From NCBI GenBank assembly GCA_016867725.1, contig VGIX01000010.1:1-57393 (forward strand): DNA of 57,393 nt. The letters run 5' to 3'. The translations under genes were made by a program, and so were the position numbers. Of the stretch, positions 28,739-36,585 are shown piece by piece. Numbering within the stretch: the first letter of the stretch is position 1; each line of letters opens with the position of its first letter. The notes beneath the pieces were generated by a model. That model made no database searches. It was not told where the DNA came from and worked only from the letters and a program-made list of their open reading frames with translations. The stretch is from Candidatus Effluviviaceae Genus I sp. (GTDB taxonomy: Bacteria; Joyebacterota; Joyebacteria; Joyebacterales; Joyebacteraceae).

Positions 28739-29524
28739 CTACTTGATGACGATGATCTTCCCCTCGACGTCGCCCAGCTCGCCCGCGTCAACGTCCCAGA
28801 TGTACAGCCCCGGGGCAACCTCCTCGCCGCTGGAGTTCTTGAGATCCCAGGACTTCTGATCGCTGTCGGGGTCGTCGTGCACGAGCGTCCTGACGAGCGT
28901 GCCCGCCGTCGTGTAGATCCTGATGGTCGCCTTGGCGAGCTGTGGGGGGGGGCCGACTGGGGGAAGGCCGATGAACACGACCCGTCGCTCGCCGCCGTGC
29001 TCCCAGTCGGCGCTCGACCGGTACGGGTTCGGGATGACCCTGATCCGCGCGAGGTCCTCGGACTGCCCGTGGAGCGGATAGACGATGTCCGTCGTGTTGG
29101 CCCGCCGGCACGCATACTCGGCCGCCGTGTCCGGGTCGGTCCTCTTGAACGCCGTCACGGAGAACTGGTACGGGAACGCGTTCAGGACCTCCGCCGACGT
29201 GTACACACGGACGCTGTCGATGTAGAAGGGCTGGAAACTCCAGTAGCCGGTGGCCTCCGGGTTGGTCTCGCCCCACACGTAGGAGCGGTGGAGGGTCCAC
29301 CGCTCCATCCAGACCTCTCGCACCCACACGCGGTATCCGCCGAAGTTCGGAATGTCGCGCTCGTCAACGCCCATGGTCCAGCCGATGGAGAACTGCTTGT
29401 ACCCCATGTCCACGAACTTGACCCGCGGGCAGAGCGCCCCGGCCGCGGTCGCCAGTACGGCGACGAGCACAACCGCCACAGCGGGCGCGAGCGCCCGACG
29501 CAGTGCAGCATTCCTCACCGGCAT
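28739..29524 (-). CDS. Exported protein with FlgD-like C-terminal domain
   Basis: The 261-aa product starts at ATG 29524 (GGAGG 4 bases upstream) with a signal peptide (VAVVLVAVLATAAGALC). The middle reads like a fibronectin-type-III sandwich (YKQFSIGWTMGVDERDIPNF, YQFSVTAFKRTDPDTAAEYA). The C-terminal half is a FlgD-Ig-like unit: VIPNPYRSSADWEHGG, IRIYTTAGTLVRTLVHDD, APGLYIWDVD and a terminal GKIIVIK. It has no enzyme motif. A structural surface protein or chaperone of the sorting apparatus is possible; the function is not identified. Confidence 0.8.
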   Translation of the reverse strand: MPVRNAALRRALAPAVAVVLVAVLATAAGALCPRVKFVDMGYKQFSIGWTMGVDERDIPNFGGYRVWVREVWMERWTLHRSYVWGETNPEATGYWSFQPFYIDSVRVYTSAEVLNAFPYQFSVTAFKRTDPDTAAEYACRRANTTDIVYPLHGQSEDLARIRVIPNPYRSSADWEHGGERRVVFIGLPPVGPPPQLAKATIRIYTTAGTLVRTLVHDDPDSDQKSWDLKNSSGEEVAPGLYIWDVDAGELGDVEGKIIVIK

Positions 29525-29586
29525 GTGTCCTCCATGGGATCGGGAGAGGCGGGGTCGAACGGGCCCGGTTGCTTCCGTGAGATGCG

Positions 29587-29615
29587 ACGCTACCACCCCG
29601 AACGCCCACCGTCAA
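29587..29615 (-). promoter_or_regulatory. Promoter candidate of the FlgD-tailed exported protein gene
   Basis: Minus-strand TTGACG (29615-29610), 17-base spacer, TAGCGT (29592-29587), about 60 bases before the ATG at 29524. Confidence 0.33.
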
Positions 29616-29675
29616 GGGCTTTCCCGCGCGCCAGCGCCGCGCAGGCCCATCCTGTGGGGCTTCCGAGCGGTCCGG

Positions 29676-30080
29676 TCAGCGGCGCACGAGGGCTTCGAGC
29701 CCGGCCGAGATGGCGACGGTGACGAACGCGAGCGCGAAGACGACGAGCCCGAGCGCGGGCGCGTACTTGAGGAGCTGCCGATGGGATCGGGCAATGAGGA
29801 CCTTGACCGCGAGGAGGGCCGCGCCGCCGAGCGCAAGCACGATGTGAAAGACGGCGCGGACGGAGATCTGGTCACCGGCGACGGCGAGGCGGTGCGCGCC
29901 GGCGACCACAAGAACGACCAGACAGAGCGCGAACGCGTAGCCCGCGATCCTGTGGATCACTCTGAGAGCGTCGGGTCCCAGGCGGCCCCGGCCGCTCCCG
30001 CCAAGGAGCCTCAGCGCGGACACGAGCGCGAACCAACCGAGCGCGAACAGCAGCACGGCGAACGGGACCTTGGCACCCAT
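29676..30080 (-). CDS. Four-helix membrane protein, possibly b-type cytochrome
   Basis: A 134-aa protein with four hydrophobic helices. Histidines lie near helix ends (RVIHRIAGYAF, VVAGAHRLAV, RAVFHIVLALGG, IARSHRQLLKYAP), a spacing like small cytochrome b561-type or related heme-binding four-helix proteins. The His assignment is from inspection only. GGAGG lies 4 bases before the ATG. The gene begins 12 bases after the stop of the SWGRIKA-tailed protein gene, so it is probably co-transcribed with it. A transport or quinol-linked role is a guess. Confidence 0.7.
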   Translation of the reverse strand: MGAKVPFAVLLFALGWFALVSALRLLGGSGRGRLGPDALRVIHRIAGYAFALCLVVLVVAGAHRLAVAGDQISVRAVFHIVLALGGAALLAVKVLIARSHRQLLKYAPALGLVVFALAFVTVAISAGLEALVRR

Positions 30081-30092
30081 GAGACCTCCACG

Positions 30093-31391
30093 CTACTGGA
30101 ACTGCGCCTTGATCCTGCCCCAGCTGCTCCGCTCGACCGGCGTGTGGAGGAAGCCAATGACCAGGATGTCGTCGAACACGATCCCGCAGCAGCCTCCGAT
30201 GGTCGGCTGCGTGCCGTTGGAGTCGGTGAACATGGCGTGGCGGATCTGAACGCGCTGGACGTCCGGCTGCCATCCGGGGAGCGTGTCAAGACGAACGCCG
30301 CTGTTGTAGCTGCCGGACCAGCCGGAGCAGCCGCCGAAGTCGCCGTAGTTCGCCTTCAGCGTGTAGTAGTTCACCCCGTCGAAGGTCGCCCAGACGTACC
30401 AGTAGTCGCCGTCATACCCTGCGACCTCGAAGTGCGCCTTGCAGGACCACTTGACCCCTTCCCATGAGAAGGGCCCGTAGTAGACACCAATCCACGGCGA
30501 GTCGAGCCAGTTCTGCATGAGCGGAGGAAGCCTGGTCGTGTCGGCCTCGTCCACGCACTGCCACGAGTGCGGCGTGCTCCAGGACGAGCAGAGATCGTAC
30601 GCGATGTGCCAGTGGTCGCCCGCGGGCTCCGGTTGGCCGGGCGTGCACAGCCCGCCGCCCTCGCCGTCGTCGTAGAAGAACACGCTCCCGGAGTAGAGGT
30701 CGTACAGCTTGATGTTGTCCACCGCGCAGGCGCCGCCGACGGTGTTCCAGAGCCCGTCCCCGTCCGACCACGCGCCGTCCGATATGAACAGGAAGCGCCC
30801 CCGGAACGGGTTGTCGTAAGCTCCGATCAGGTAGCCGTAGTCGCCCAGGTCGTACCACGCCGCAGTACCGTCGAACGAGTCGAGCGTTGTCCACTCCCCC
30901 AGGCTCTCCGCCTGGATGTGCACGAAGTCGTACCCCGGCTCGGTGTCGTGGCGGAGACAGAACGTCCAGACCGGGCAGTCGCTCCGAGGCGGTCCTCCTG
31001 CGCCCGAAACGCCCGTGGACGACACGATGACGGGGGGAAGCTCCAGATACTCGAGCCAGTTGTTGCCGTAGCCCCCGTCGGCGTCGTAGTCGAATGTGCC
31101 GCACCACCAGCTCAGGCCCGTGCCTCCGCATGCCATGTACGTGTCCAGATGGAACCGTGGACCGCTGCCACCGGCGGTCCAGTCCCCGTGCGTCCAGCCG
31201 TTCACGCCGCTCTCAACGTCGTCGAAGAAGAACACCACATACGGCGGTCGGCTGTCCGTCGCGCAAAGCTCCGCACGAGGCGGCTCCTCCCCGCGTCCGA
31301 ACCACTCCATCTCTTCGATGGGTCGAACCGCCGCCCATGTCGCCCCCGCCGCCAGCGCCAGCGCCGCAACCACGAGAGCACTCCGTCGCAT
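30093..31391 (-). CDS. Exported beta-sandwich protein with SWGRIKAQFQ tail (paralogue B)
   Basis: A 432-aa exported protein. The ATG at 31391 follows GGGAGG by 5 bases and opens a signal peptide (1-20). The body has VESGVNGWTHGDWTAGGSG, SWWCGTFDYDADGGYGNNWL, FCLRHDTEPGYDFVHIQAES and CAVDNIKLYDLY. This resembles the MAM/immune-inhibitor-A-like jelly-roll regions of secreted proteins, without a protease motif. A second half repeats the pattern from VFFYDDGEGGGLCTPG, so the protein looks like two jelly rolls. It ends PVERSSWGRIKAQFQ. It is a clear tandem paralogue of the gene at 31580. Function unknown; surface location inferred. Confidence 0.88.
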   Translation of the reverse strand: MRRSALVVAALALAAGATWAAVRPIEEMEWFGRGEEPPRAELCATDSRPPYVVFFFDDVESGVNGWTHGDWTAGGSGPRFHLDTYMACGGTGLSWWCGTFDYDADGGYGNNWLEYLELPPVIVSSTGVSGAGGPPRSDCPVWTFCLRHDTEPGYDFVHIQAESLGEWTTLDSFDGTAAWYDLGDYGYLIGAYDNPFRGRFLFISDGAWSDGDGLWNTVGGACAVDNIKLYDLYSGSVFFYDDGEGGGLCTPGQPEPAGDHWHIAYDLCSSWSTPHSWQCVDEADTTRLPPLMQNWLDSPWIGVYYGPFSWEGVKWSCKAHFEVAGYDGDYWYVWATFDGVNYYTLKANYGDFGGCSGWSGSYNSGVRLDTLPGWQPDVQRVQIRHAMFTDSNGTQPTIGGCCGIVFDDILVIGFLHTPVERSSWGRIKAQFQ

Positions 31392-31512
31392 GCGCACCTC
31401 CCGGGGCCCCGAGCGTCCCGCCCTCCGACGACCCCGTCCAGGCCCAGCCTGCGCCCGCCCCGCCGCGCGTGTCAAGCCCGACGGCTCCGCGGGCACCGCG
31501 CGCCCACAAGGC

Positions 31513-31544
31513 AAGGGGCCCGCCGATGCTCCGGCGGGCCCCTT
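31513..31544 (-). terminator. Perfect 13-bp hairpin after paralogue A gene
   Basis: Inverted repeat 31513-31525 with 31532-31544, 6-base loop, ending in CCTT on the minus strand. It lies 36 bases past the stop at 31580 and upstream of paralogue B, so the two paralogues are probably separate transcripts. The T run is short. Confidence 0.7.
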
Positions 31545-31579
31545 CATGGGGAGAGGTGTAGTGCCAGAAGAACTCGACA

Positions 31580-32851
31580 CTACCTGTACTGCGCCTTGAT
31601 CCTGCCCCAGCTCTGCTCGCTCACAGGGTTCGGCGGCTCTTCCCAGGTGCCGCTCACCGTGAGGTCGTCGAAGCAGATCCCGATCGTGCCGCCGACCGAC
31701 GGGATGTCCGTGCCGGCCGCATCCGTGTACATCGCGATCTCGATCTGGACCTGGCGGCCCTCCGGGTTGGCGGGCCAGCCCGCGAGCGTGTGCAGCGTCT
31801 TGCCGTTGTTGTAGCTGGTGGACCAGCCGGAGCATGCGCCGAAGTCGCCGTAGTTCGCCCACAGGGTGTAGTAGTCGATGCCGTTGAAGGTCGCCCACAC
31901 GTACCAGTAGTCGCCGTAGTAGCCGGGGATCTCGAAGTGGCCCTTGGCCGAGAACTTCGCCTCCACGGCGTACGAGACGTCGATCCACGGCGAGTCGAGC
32001 CAGTTCTGCATGAGCGGCGGCAGGAAGGTCGTGTCCGCCGAGTTCACGCACTGCCAGGAGTGCGGACGGCTCCAGGACGAGCAGAGGTCGTAGCGGATGT
32101 GCCAGTAGTCGCCGGCCGCGCCTGCCTGGCCGGGGACGCACAGACCACCGCTCTCGACGTCGTCGTAGAAGTACACATCGCTGCCGTAGAAGTCGAACAC
32201 CTTGATGTTGTCCACCGCGCACGCGCCGCCGACCGTCAGCCACAGACCGTCGGCATCCGACCACGCGCCGTCAGACGTGAACAGGAAGCGCCCCTGGAAC
32301 GGCAGGTCGAGCGGATCCAGCGGGTTGTTGATCTCGTAGCCGTAGAGGCCGATGTCCACCCACGCGCCGTAACCGTCGAACGCCTCGAGCGTGACGTAGC
32401 TGCCGCCCTTCTTCGCCTGCACGTTGAAGTAGTCGTAGCCCGGCTCCGTGTCGTAGCGGTAGCAGAACGTCCACACGCCGTACGCCCCACCGGGGATCGC
32501 CGTCGCCGGCACGGTCAGGAACTCGAACCAGTTGTTGCCGTAGCCGCCGTCCGCGTCGTAGGCGAACGTGCCGCACCACCAGCTCGAGCCGGCGAACGCC
32601 ATGTAGGTGTCGACGTGCCACTTCGGGCCGCCACCCACCGCCGTCCAGTCGCCGTGCGTCCAGCCGTTCACGCCGCTCTCGACATCATCAAAGAAGAACG
32701 TCTTGGGGATCACATCGCGGCTCGGGGACCACTCCGCCGGCGGCGGCGCGTCGTTGCGGCCGAAGTACTGCACATCCTCGGCCGGGCGCTTCGCGCCGGC
32801 GACGCCGGCCGCCAGTGCCAGGACGACCAAGCCAATCAGAAGCCTCTTCAT
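31580..32851 (-). CDS. Exported beta-sandwich protein with SWGRIKAQYR tail (paralogue A)
   Basis: The 423-aa partner of the gene at 30093. A signal peptide (1-19), then FFFDDVESGVNGWTHGDWTA, SWWCGTFAYDADGGYGNNWF, FCYRYDTEPGYDYFNVQAKK, CAVDNIKVFDFYGSDVYFYD and QNWLDSPWIDV: long stretches identical or nearly so to paralogue B. Two jelly-roll-like halves are again visible, each opening with an FYDD/FFDDVESG element. The tail is EEPPNPVSEQSWGRIKAQYR. GGGAGGAAAGCG precedes the ATG. The promoter at 33092-33121 gives a leader of about 235 bases. No catalytic residues recognised. Confidence 0.9.
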   Translation of the reverse strand: MKRLLIGLVVLALAAGVAGAKRPAEDVQYFGRNDAPPPAEWSPSRDVIPKTFFFDDVESGVNGWTHGDWTAVGGGPKWHVDTYMAFAGSSWWCGTFAYDADGGYGNNWFEFLTVPATAIPGGAYGVWTFCYRYDTEPGYDYFNVQAKKGGSYVTLEAFDGYGAWVDIGLYGYEINNPLDPLDLPFQGRFLFTSDGAWSDADGLWLTVGGACAVDNIKVFDFYGSDVYFYDDVESGGLCVPGQAGAAGDYWHIRYDLCSSWSRPHSWQCVNSADTTFLPPLMQNWLDSPWIDVSYAVEAKFSAKGHFEIPGYYGDYWYVWATFNGIDYYTLWANYGDFGACSGWSTSYNNGKTLHTLAGWPANPEGRQVQIEIAMYTDAAGTDIPSVGGTIGICFDDLTVSGTWEEPPNPVSEQSWGRIKAQYR

Positions 32852-33091
32852 CGCTTTCCTCCCTCGAGAGGTACTGCGCCTTGATCACACCTGCAGGTCT
32901 CACCTTCGCCGCGGTCTTCACCGCGGCCCCGCGCCTGACCCCGCGCCCGCGCACTCGCGCGATCCGGAGGGCCGGCGCTACCGTGCTACATAGGCACCCC
33001 TCCCCTGGGTTGCACCTATCGCCGCTGCTGCCAACACCCTCATCTCTGTGTTGCCGGGGAACACCACGGCCCAGCTCCCCAACCAAGAGAG
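32852..33091 (-). other. Long 5' leader of paralogue A, with hairpin
   Basis: The stretch between the predicted start of transcription and the ATG at 32851 has no convincing gene. It holds a perfect 8-bp stem with 4-base loop (32908-32915 with 32920-32927), about 57 bases before the ATG, and the tail-like echo at 32871-32888. A regulatory leader is possible but unproven. Confidence 0.4.
32871..32888 (-). repeat. Echo of the WGRIKA coding tail in the leader
   Basis: Minus-strand ATCAAGGCGCAGTAC occurs here and in the last codons of the same gene (minus-strand end near 31584-31600). Here it would read VIKAQYLSRE, just before the ribosome site. It may be the worn 3' end of a lost upstream paralogue. 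Confidence 0.5.
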
Positions 33092-33121
33092 AGTATACAA
33101 CCGTCTTGCGTGGTTTGTCAA
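33092..33121 (-). promoter_or_regulatory. Near-consensus promoter of paralogue A
   Basis: Minus-strand TTGACA (33121-33116), 18-base spacer, TATACT (33097-33092). Hexamers and spacing equal those of the promoter at 36542-36571; the spacers differ. Confidence 0.65.
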
Positions 33122-33361
33122 GAGCTGCTTGGCGCGGCCCCGCAGCCCACGGGGCCAGCCACGCCGACACGAGCGGTATGCCGTAGCAGGATTCGGGCCG
33201 GAACGAGGGCGACAACCCGACTTGTGCTCACTTGGCTCGTCGCCCGTGCCACTCAGCCCAGCCGCTGGGGCTGTCCACGCTCCTCCGCCCCTCCGTGGAT
33301 GCCGCCGGGCCCCCACGCGGTCGCCGACCGAGGCCGGCTACTTCCTGGCCTGAAAGAGAGA

Positions 33362-33385
33362 GAGGGGGCCTCCGAGGGCCCCCTC
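33362..33385 (-). terminator. Hairpin after the 947-aa surface protein gene
   Basis: A 9-bp perfect stem (33362-33370 with 33377-33385) around a 6-base loop, 27 bases past the stop at 33412. On the minus strand it is followed by CTCTCTCTTTC, a pyrimidine-rich tail. Confidence 0.65.
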
Positions 33386-33411
33386 CCCTTGGGACTCTGT
33401 CCCGGTACAAC

Positions 33412-36255
33412 CTACTTCAGCATGACCATCTTCTCGGTCTGGGTGTAGCCCGGCGCGTTCAAGCGGTAGAAGTACACGCCGCTCGCGCACTTCGCACCGA
33501 CGTCGTCCGTGCCGTCCCACACCACGAAGTCCTGCGTCCCTGCCGCCACCTCGGTGTCCAGAAGCGTCCGCACGACCCTGCCGGCGATGTTGTAGATCTC
33601 GATCCTCACCGGACCGGCCTCACGGATGCTGTACGCGATCTTCGTCACCGGGTTGAACGGGTTCGGGTACGCCTGCGACAGCTCGTTCCTCAGACCACCC
33701 TCCACTCCCGTCGGGTTCTGCGTCGGGTTCTTCTGGAAGTAGAGCATGATGTTCTTGATCAGGTTCGCGCGGTCCCTGATGCCGGTCTTGAAGTGACCGG
33801 CCGGGGTGTAGTTCGAACCGCCGCACACCTGGCCGTCCATCACGTAGCAGATGTCGAAGCCGAGGTTGACTGTCTGGTACCCGAGCGTCGGGTGCGTGTA
33901 CGCGCAACCCGACGGCAGACGCGTCGTGCAGTCGGCCTTGATGTAGTCCGCGACGACCTCTGCGCCCGCCACGCCGGGCATGGCGTCAACCACGTCGAAG
34001 TAGTGCAGGATCGGGCACGCGCCGGCGAGGATCGCCTGGCCGTCCGTCCCCAGCACCGGGTCCACCGTCATGAAGTTCCAGCCGCCCGCCTTATCAATGA
34101 GGCCGGGCACGCTGTCCACGTTCACCGGACCGATGAAGTCCTGCACGTAGTCGCTGGCAAGCCACGTCTCGTAGAAGCCCAGGGTCTCCTTGCCGGTCGC
34201 CATGAGCTCCATGCCCACGTCGTTGCCGGAGATGAGCAGGTTCCTGTCCTTCGTCGGGCTCGCGACGCTCAGCCAGTCGATCAGCCGCTTCTGGTCCACA
34301 CGCTTGATGGTGAACGCGTCGAAGTCCGCGAACCACCAGATCTGCGTGTTGTAGTACTTGTACATGGACGAGTCGGGACCGTTCGACTGCACCGTCGTGC
34401 CCGACGGCACCTCGACGTCGTACACGTCGTACTCGTACCCGAGGATCCCCAGCGCCTCGCGGTAGTAGTACTCGGAGGTGCGGTAGTAGCGGCGGCGGTA
34501 CTCACCCGGCACCCTGCGGCCGTGCTTGTCGACCAGGAGGATGTCGTTGTACGTGGCCGGCAGCCTGCTGGGCAGGAGCTTGTAGGTGTAGTAGCTGTCG
34601 GGCGCGGTCGACGGCAGCTTCGAGACCGTCCCCACGCCGTCCGTGGCCGAGTAGTAGTAGCGGATGTTCGCGCCAGGGACCGTGATGGACGCGGGGGCCT
34701 TGATGCCCCACCAGTTCCCCTCGGGCGTCTCGCGGTTCATGTTGAACGTCTGCCACGTCTGCCCGGCGTTGTTCGAGGCGATGAGCCGCACGGACAGGAT
34801 GCCGTCCGGGTCCTTCACCTCGATGCGCGCCGAGTCGAGCAGCGCCTGCGACAGCTGGTCGTTGCACCAGTCGTTGAAGCTGTACCAGGTGTCGCGGTTG
34901 TACGTCGTCACGACCGCGCCGGTCGGCTCGCCGACCTTCTGCTTGGCGAGGAAGATGCCGCCCATGTGGGGCACGGTCGGGGTGCTGTCGTTCGCGAGCT
35001 CCCAGCGGATCGCCAGGTAGTTGTGGCCCGAGAAGGCGTCCCAGTTGTCGTTCCAGGTGCCCCAGAACGGACCGCCGTACCATCCGCCGGGCGACTCGTC
35101 CTGGAACGCATCCATCCTCTGGACACAGTCGGGCTGATCGTCCGCAGCCAGGTTGAGGTCGAAGCGGTCGCCCGACTCGTACGGCAGGTCAACCCACATC
35201 GTCCACCGGCTCGCGATCTTGGTCACGCCCGCGGTATTGATCGGCGGGCTGACCAGATACGTCCACTGGTCGTCGACCATCCTGGACTCGACGGGCTCGA
35301 CCGCGGCCCACATCCAGCCGGTGCCCGCGCCGCAGGTGAAGTCCCTGTTCGTCCAGAAGTCCGTCCCGTAGATGCCGCGCCAGAACACGACGCCGGTCTG
35401 GCCCTCGGCCTCGATGTTCGGATGCTGCCAGGTACCCTCGCCGCTCTCGCAGTTGTCCGACCAGATCGTGGCGCCGTTCACCTTGAACTTGAAGTTGTCC
35501 AGCTGCCACGCGCCGTCCTTATACGAGTTCTGCGGCGGGTTGTTGTACTGGTCCTGCGAGGAGTTCTGGTAGCTCGACTGCATCCTGAACCGGACCGCGA
35601 GGTTCGGGCTGTAGTACGAGCTCAGGTCAATGACCTTCTCGCCGTTCGCCGCCCAGTTCTGCGACGTGCCCGGCTTGCCCGCGAAGCCCGGATTCGTGTA
35701 GAACGCGACCGTCGTGTCCCAGTCCGCGACGCCTCCCACGATCGTGCCCACGTCCACGTAGCCGTAGTCGTAGGCCCTCTCGAGGGCGTAGCGCTGGTTG
35801 AACGTGAGCTGGATGAGGGCGCCGTTGCTCACGCCCACCATCTGCGGCGTGAAGTCGCGCCACAGATACTGTGTCCACAGGTTGCCGTAGCCGCGCGGCT
35901 GCAGCCAGCAGACGTCGTACTTGCCGCACCACCACGCCCAGTCGCCGAGGACGTCCACACTGTTGACGATCCAGTTCGTCCGGATCGTGTCCAGGTGCCA
36001 GTAGTTCGTCTCGGCAACCTGGCCGCTGACGTCCACCGACCACCAGGCGTTGTCGCCCGTGGTGTTGTTGAAGTCGGCCACGAAGAACCAGATGGTGTCC
36101 GCCCGCTCGTGCTCGAACTCCCGGGCGGCCGGGAAGAAGCTGTCCGGCAGAGGCACAGGGCTCACCTTGAGCATATTGGGGCCCGCGAGGGCTCCCGACG
36201 CGCACAGGGCCAGCAGCGTGCCAACCGCCAGCAAGGCCAAGGCTGTTCTCCGCAT
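33412..36255 (-). CDS. 947-aa secreted surface protein with FlgD/type-A sorting tail
   Basis: A signal peptide (1-24) is followed by jelly-roll-like regions: WWCGKYDVCWLQPRGYGNLW and DNCESGEGTWQHPNIEAEG recall the immune-inhibitor-A-like sandwiches of the two upstream paralogues. A Tyr-rich block (EYRRRYYRTSEYYYREALGI) precedes a region that may be Rossmann-like (YDVYDVEVPSGTT, IWWFADFDAF, DRNLLISGNDVGMEL, about 650-760). This could be an inactive peptidase- or glutamine-amidotransferase-like fold, but no catalytic motif is convincing. The last 85 residues are a textbook sorting domain: LSQAYPNPFNPVTKIAYSI, VRIEIYNIAGRVVRTL, ASGVYFYRL, KMVMLK. GAGGGGGG lies about 10 bases before the ATG. Confidence 0.9.
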   Translation of the reverse strand: MRRTALALLAVGTLLALCASGALAGPNMLKVSPVPLPDSFFPAAREFEHERADTIWFFVADFNNTTGDNAWWSVDVSGQVAETNYWHLDTIRTNWIVNSVDVLGDWAWWCGKYDVCWLQPRGYGNLWTQYLWRDFTPQMVGVSNGALIQLTFNQRYALERAYDYGYVDVGTIVGGVADWDTTVAFYTNPGFAGKPGTSQNWAANGEKVIDLSSYYSPNLAVRFRMQSSYQNSSQDQYNNPPQNSYKDGAWQLDNFKFKVNGATIWSDNCESGEGTWQHPNIEAEGQTGVVFWRGIYGTDFWTNRDFTCGAGTGWMWAAVEPVESRMVDDQWTYLVSPPINTAGVTKIASRWTMWVDLPYESGDRFDLNLAADDQPDCVQRMDAFQDESPGGWYGGPFWGTWNDNWDAFSGHNYLAIRWELANDSTPTVPHMGGIFLAKQKVGEPTGAVVTTYNRDTWYSFNDWCNDQLSQALLDSARIEVKDPDGILSVRLIASNNAGQTWQTFNMNRETPEGNWWGIKAPASITVPGANIRYYYSATDGVGTVSKLPSTAPDSYYTYKLLPSRLPATYNDILLVDKHGRRVPGEYRRRYYRTSEYYYREALGILGYEYDVYDVEVPSGTTVQSNGPDSSMYKYYNTQIWWFADFDAFTIKRVDQKRLIDWLSVASPTKDRNLLISGNDVGMELMATGKETLGFYETWLASDYVQDFIGPVNVDSVPGLIDKAGGWNFMTVDPVLGTDGQAILAGACPILHYFDVVDAMPGVAGAEVVADYIKADCTTRLPSGCAYTHPTLGYQTVNLGFDICYVMDGQVCGGSNYTPAGHFKTGIRDRANLIKNIMLYFQKNPTQNPTGVEGGLRNELSQAYPNPFNPVTKIAYSIREAGPVRIEIYNIAGRVVRTLLDTEVAAGTQDFVVWDGTDDVGAKCASGVYFYRLNAPGYTQTEKMVMLK

Positions 36256-36541
36256 GTCTTCAGTCCCCCCTCACTCGTGTGATCCTGCTCATCGCCAGTC
36301 CAGAATGCGCGGCCGCCGGCCCGCCTCTGCGGGAGCAGTCAGCGCGACCGACCGGCCCACGCGGCCTAGTGGAACAGCATGAGCCAGCACTTCAAGCGCA
36401 ATCCCAGCTTCCCAGCACGTTGCCAATGATCACCACACCGCCAGAAAACGCACCACACCGTCCGCAAAACCAAGTGATCTTGCACGGCGGCGATGGACGA
36501 GTGCGCAGGGGCGCCTTCGCCTATTTCCCGACTCGGGCAAG
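36256..36541 (-). other. 286-base 5' leader of the 947-aa surface protein gene
   Basis: No gene is seen between the promoter and the ATG at 36255. The stretch is richer in A+T than its surroundings and contains the direct repeat at 36431-36470. No known riboswitch pattern is recognised. Confidence 0.45.
36431..36470 (-). repeat. Two tandem 20-bp repeats in the leader
   Basis: Plus-strand CACCACACCG starts both units (36431 and 36451); about 15 of 20 bases agree, with A-rich second halves. It could be a protein or RNA-binding site about 70-105 bases after transcription start. Confidence 0.4.
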
Positions 36542-36571
36542 AGTATAGCACCGGCGGCGGGAGCCTGTCAA
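36542..36571 (-). promoter_or_regulatory. Near-consensus promoter of the 947-aa surface protein gene
   Basis: Minus-strand TTGACA (36571-36566), 18-base spacer ending TGC (an extended -10 feature), TATACT (36547-36542). It begins only 15 bases past the stop of the upstream operon, so the surface gene has its own transcript. Confidence 0.68.
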
Positions 36572-36585
36572 CCGCGTTTCTCGGG

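Noticed and set aside
31470-31475. TTGACA on the minus strand before paralogue B as a promoter
   Set aside because: No acceptable -10 element lies 16-19 bases downstream; the region is nearly all G and C.
20861-32851. SWGRIKA tails as a dispersed DNA repeat
   Set aside because: The copy near 21.79 kb uses different codons, so conservation is at the protein level; only the two tandem paralogues share the DNA.
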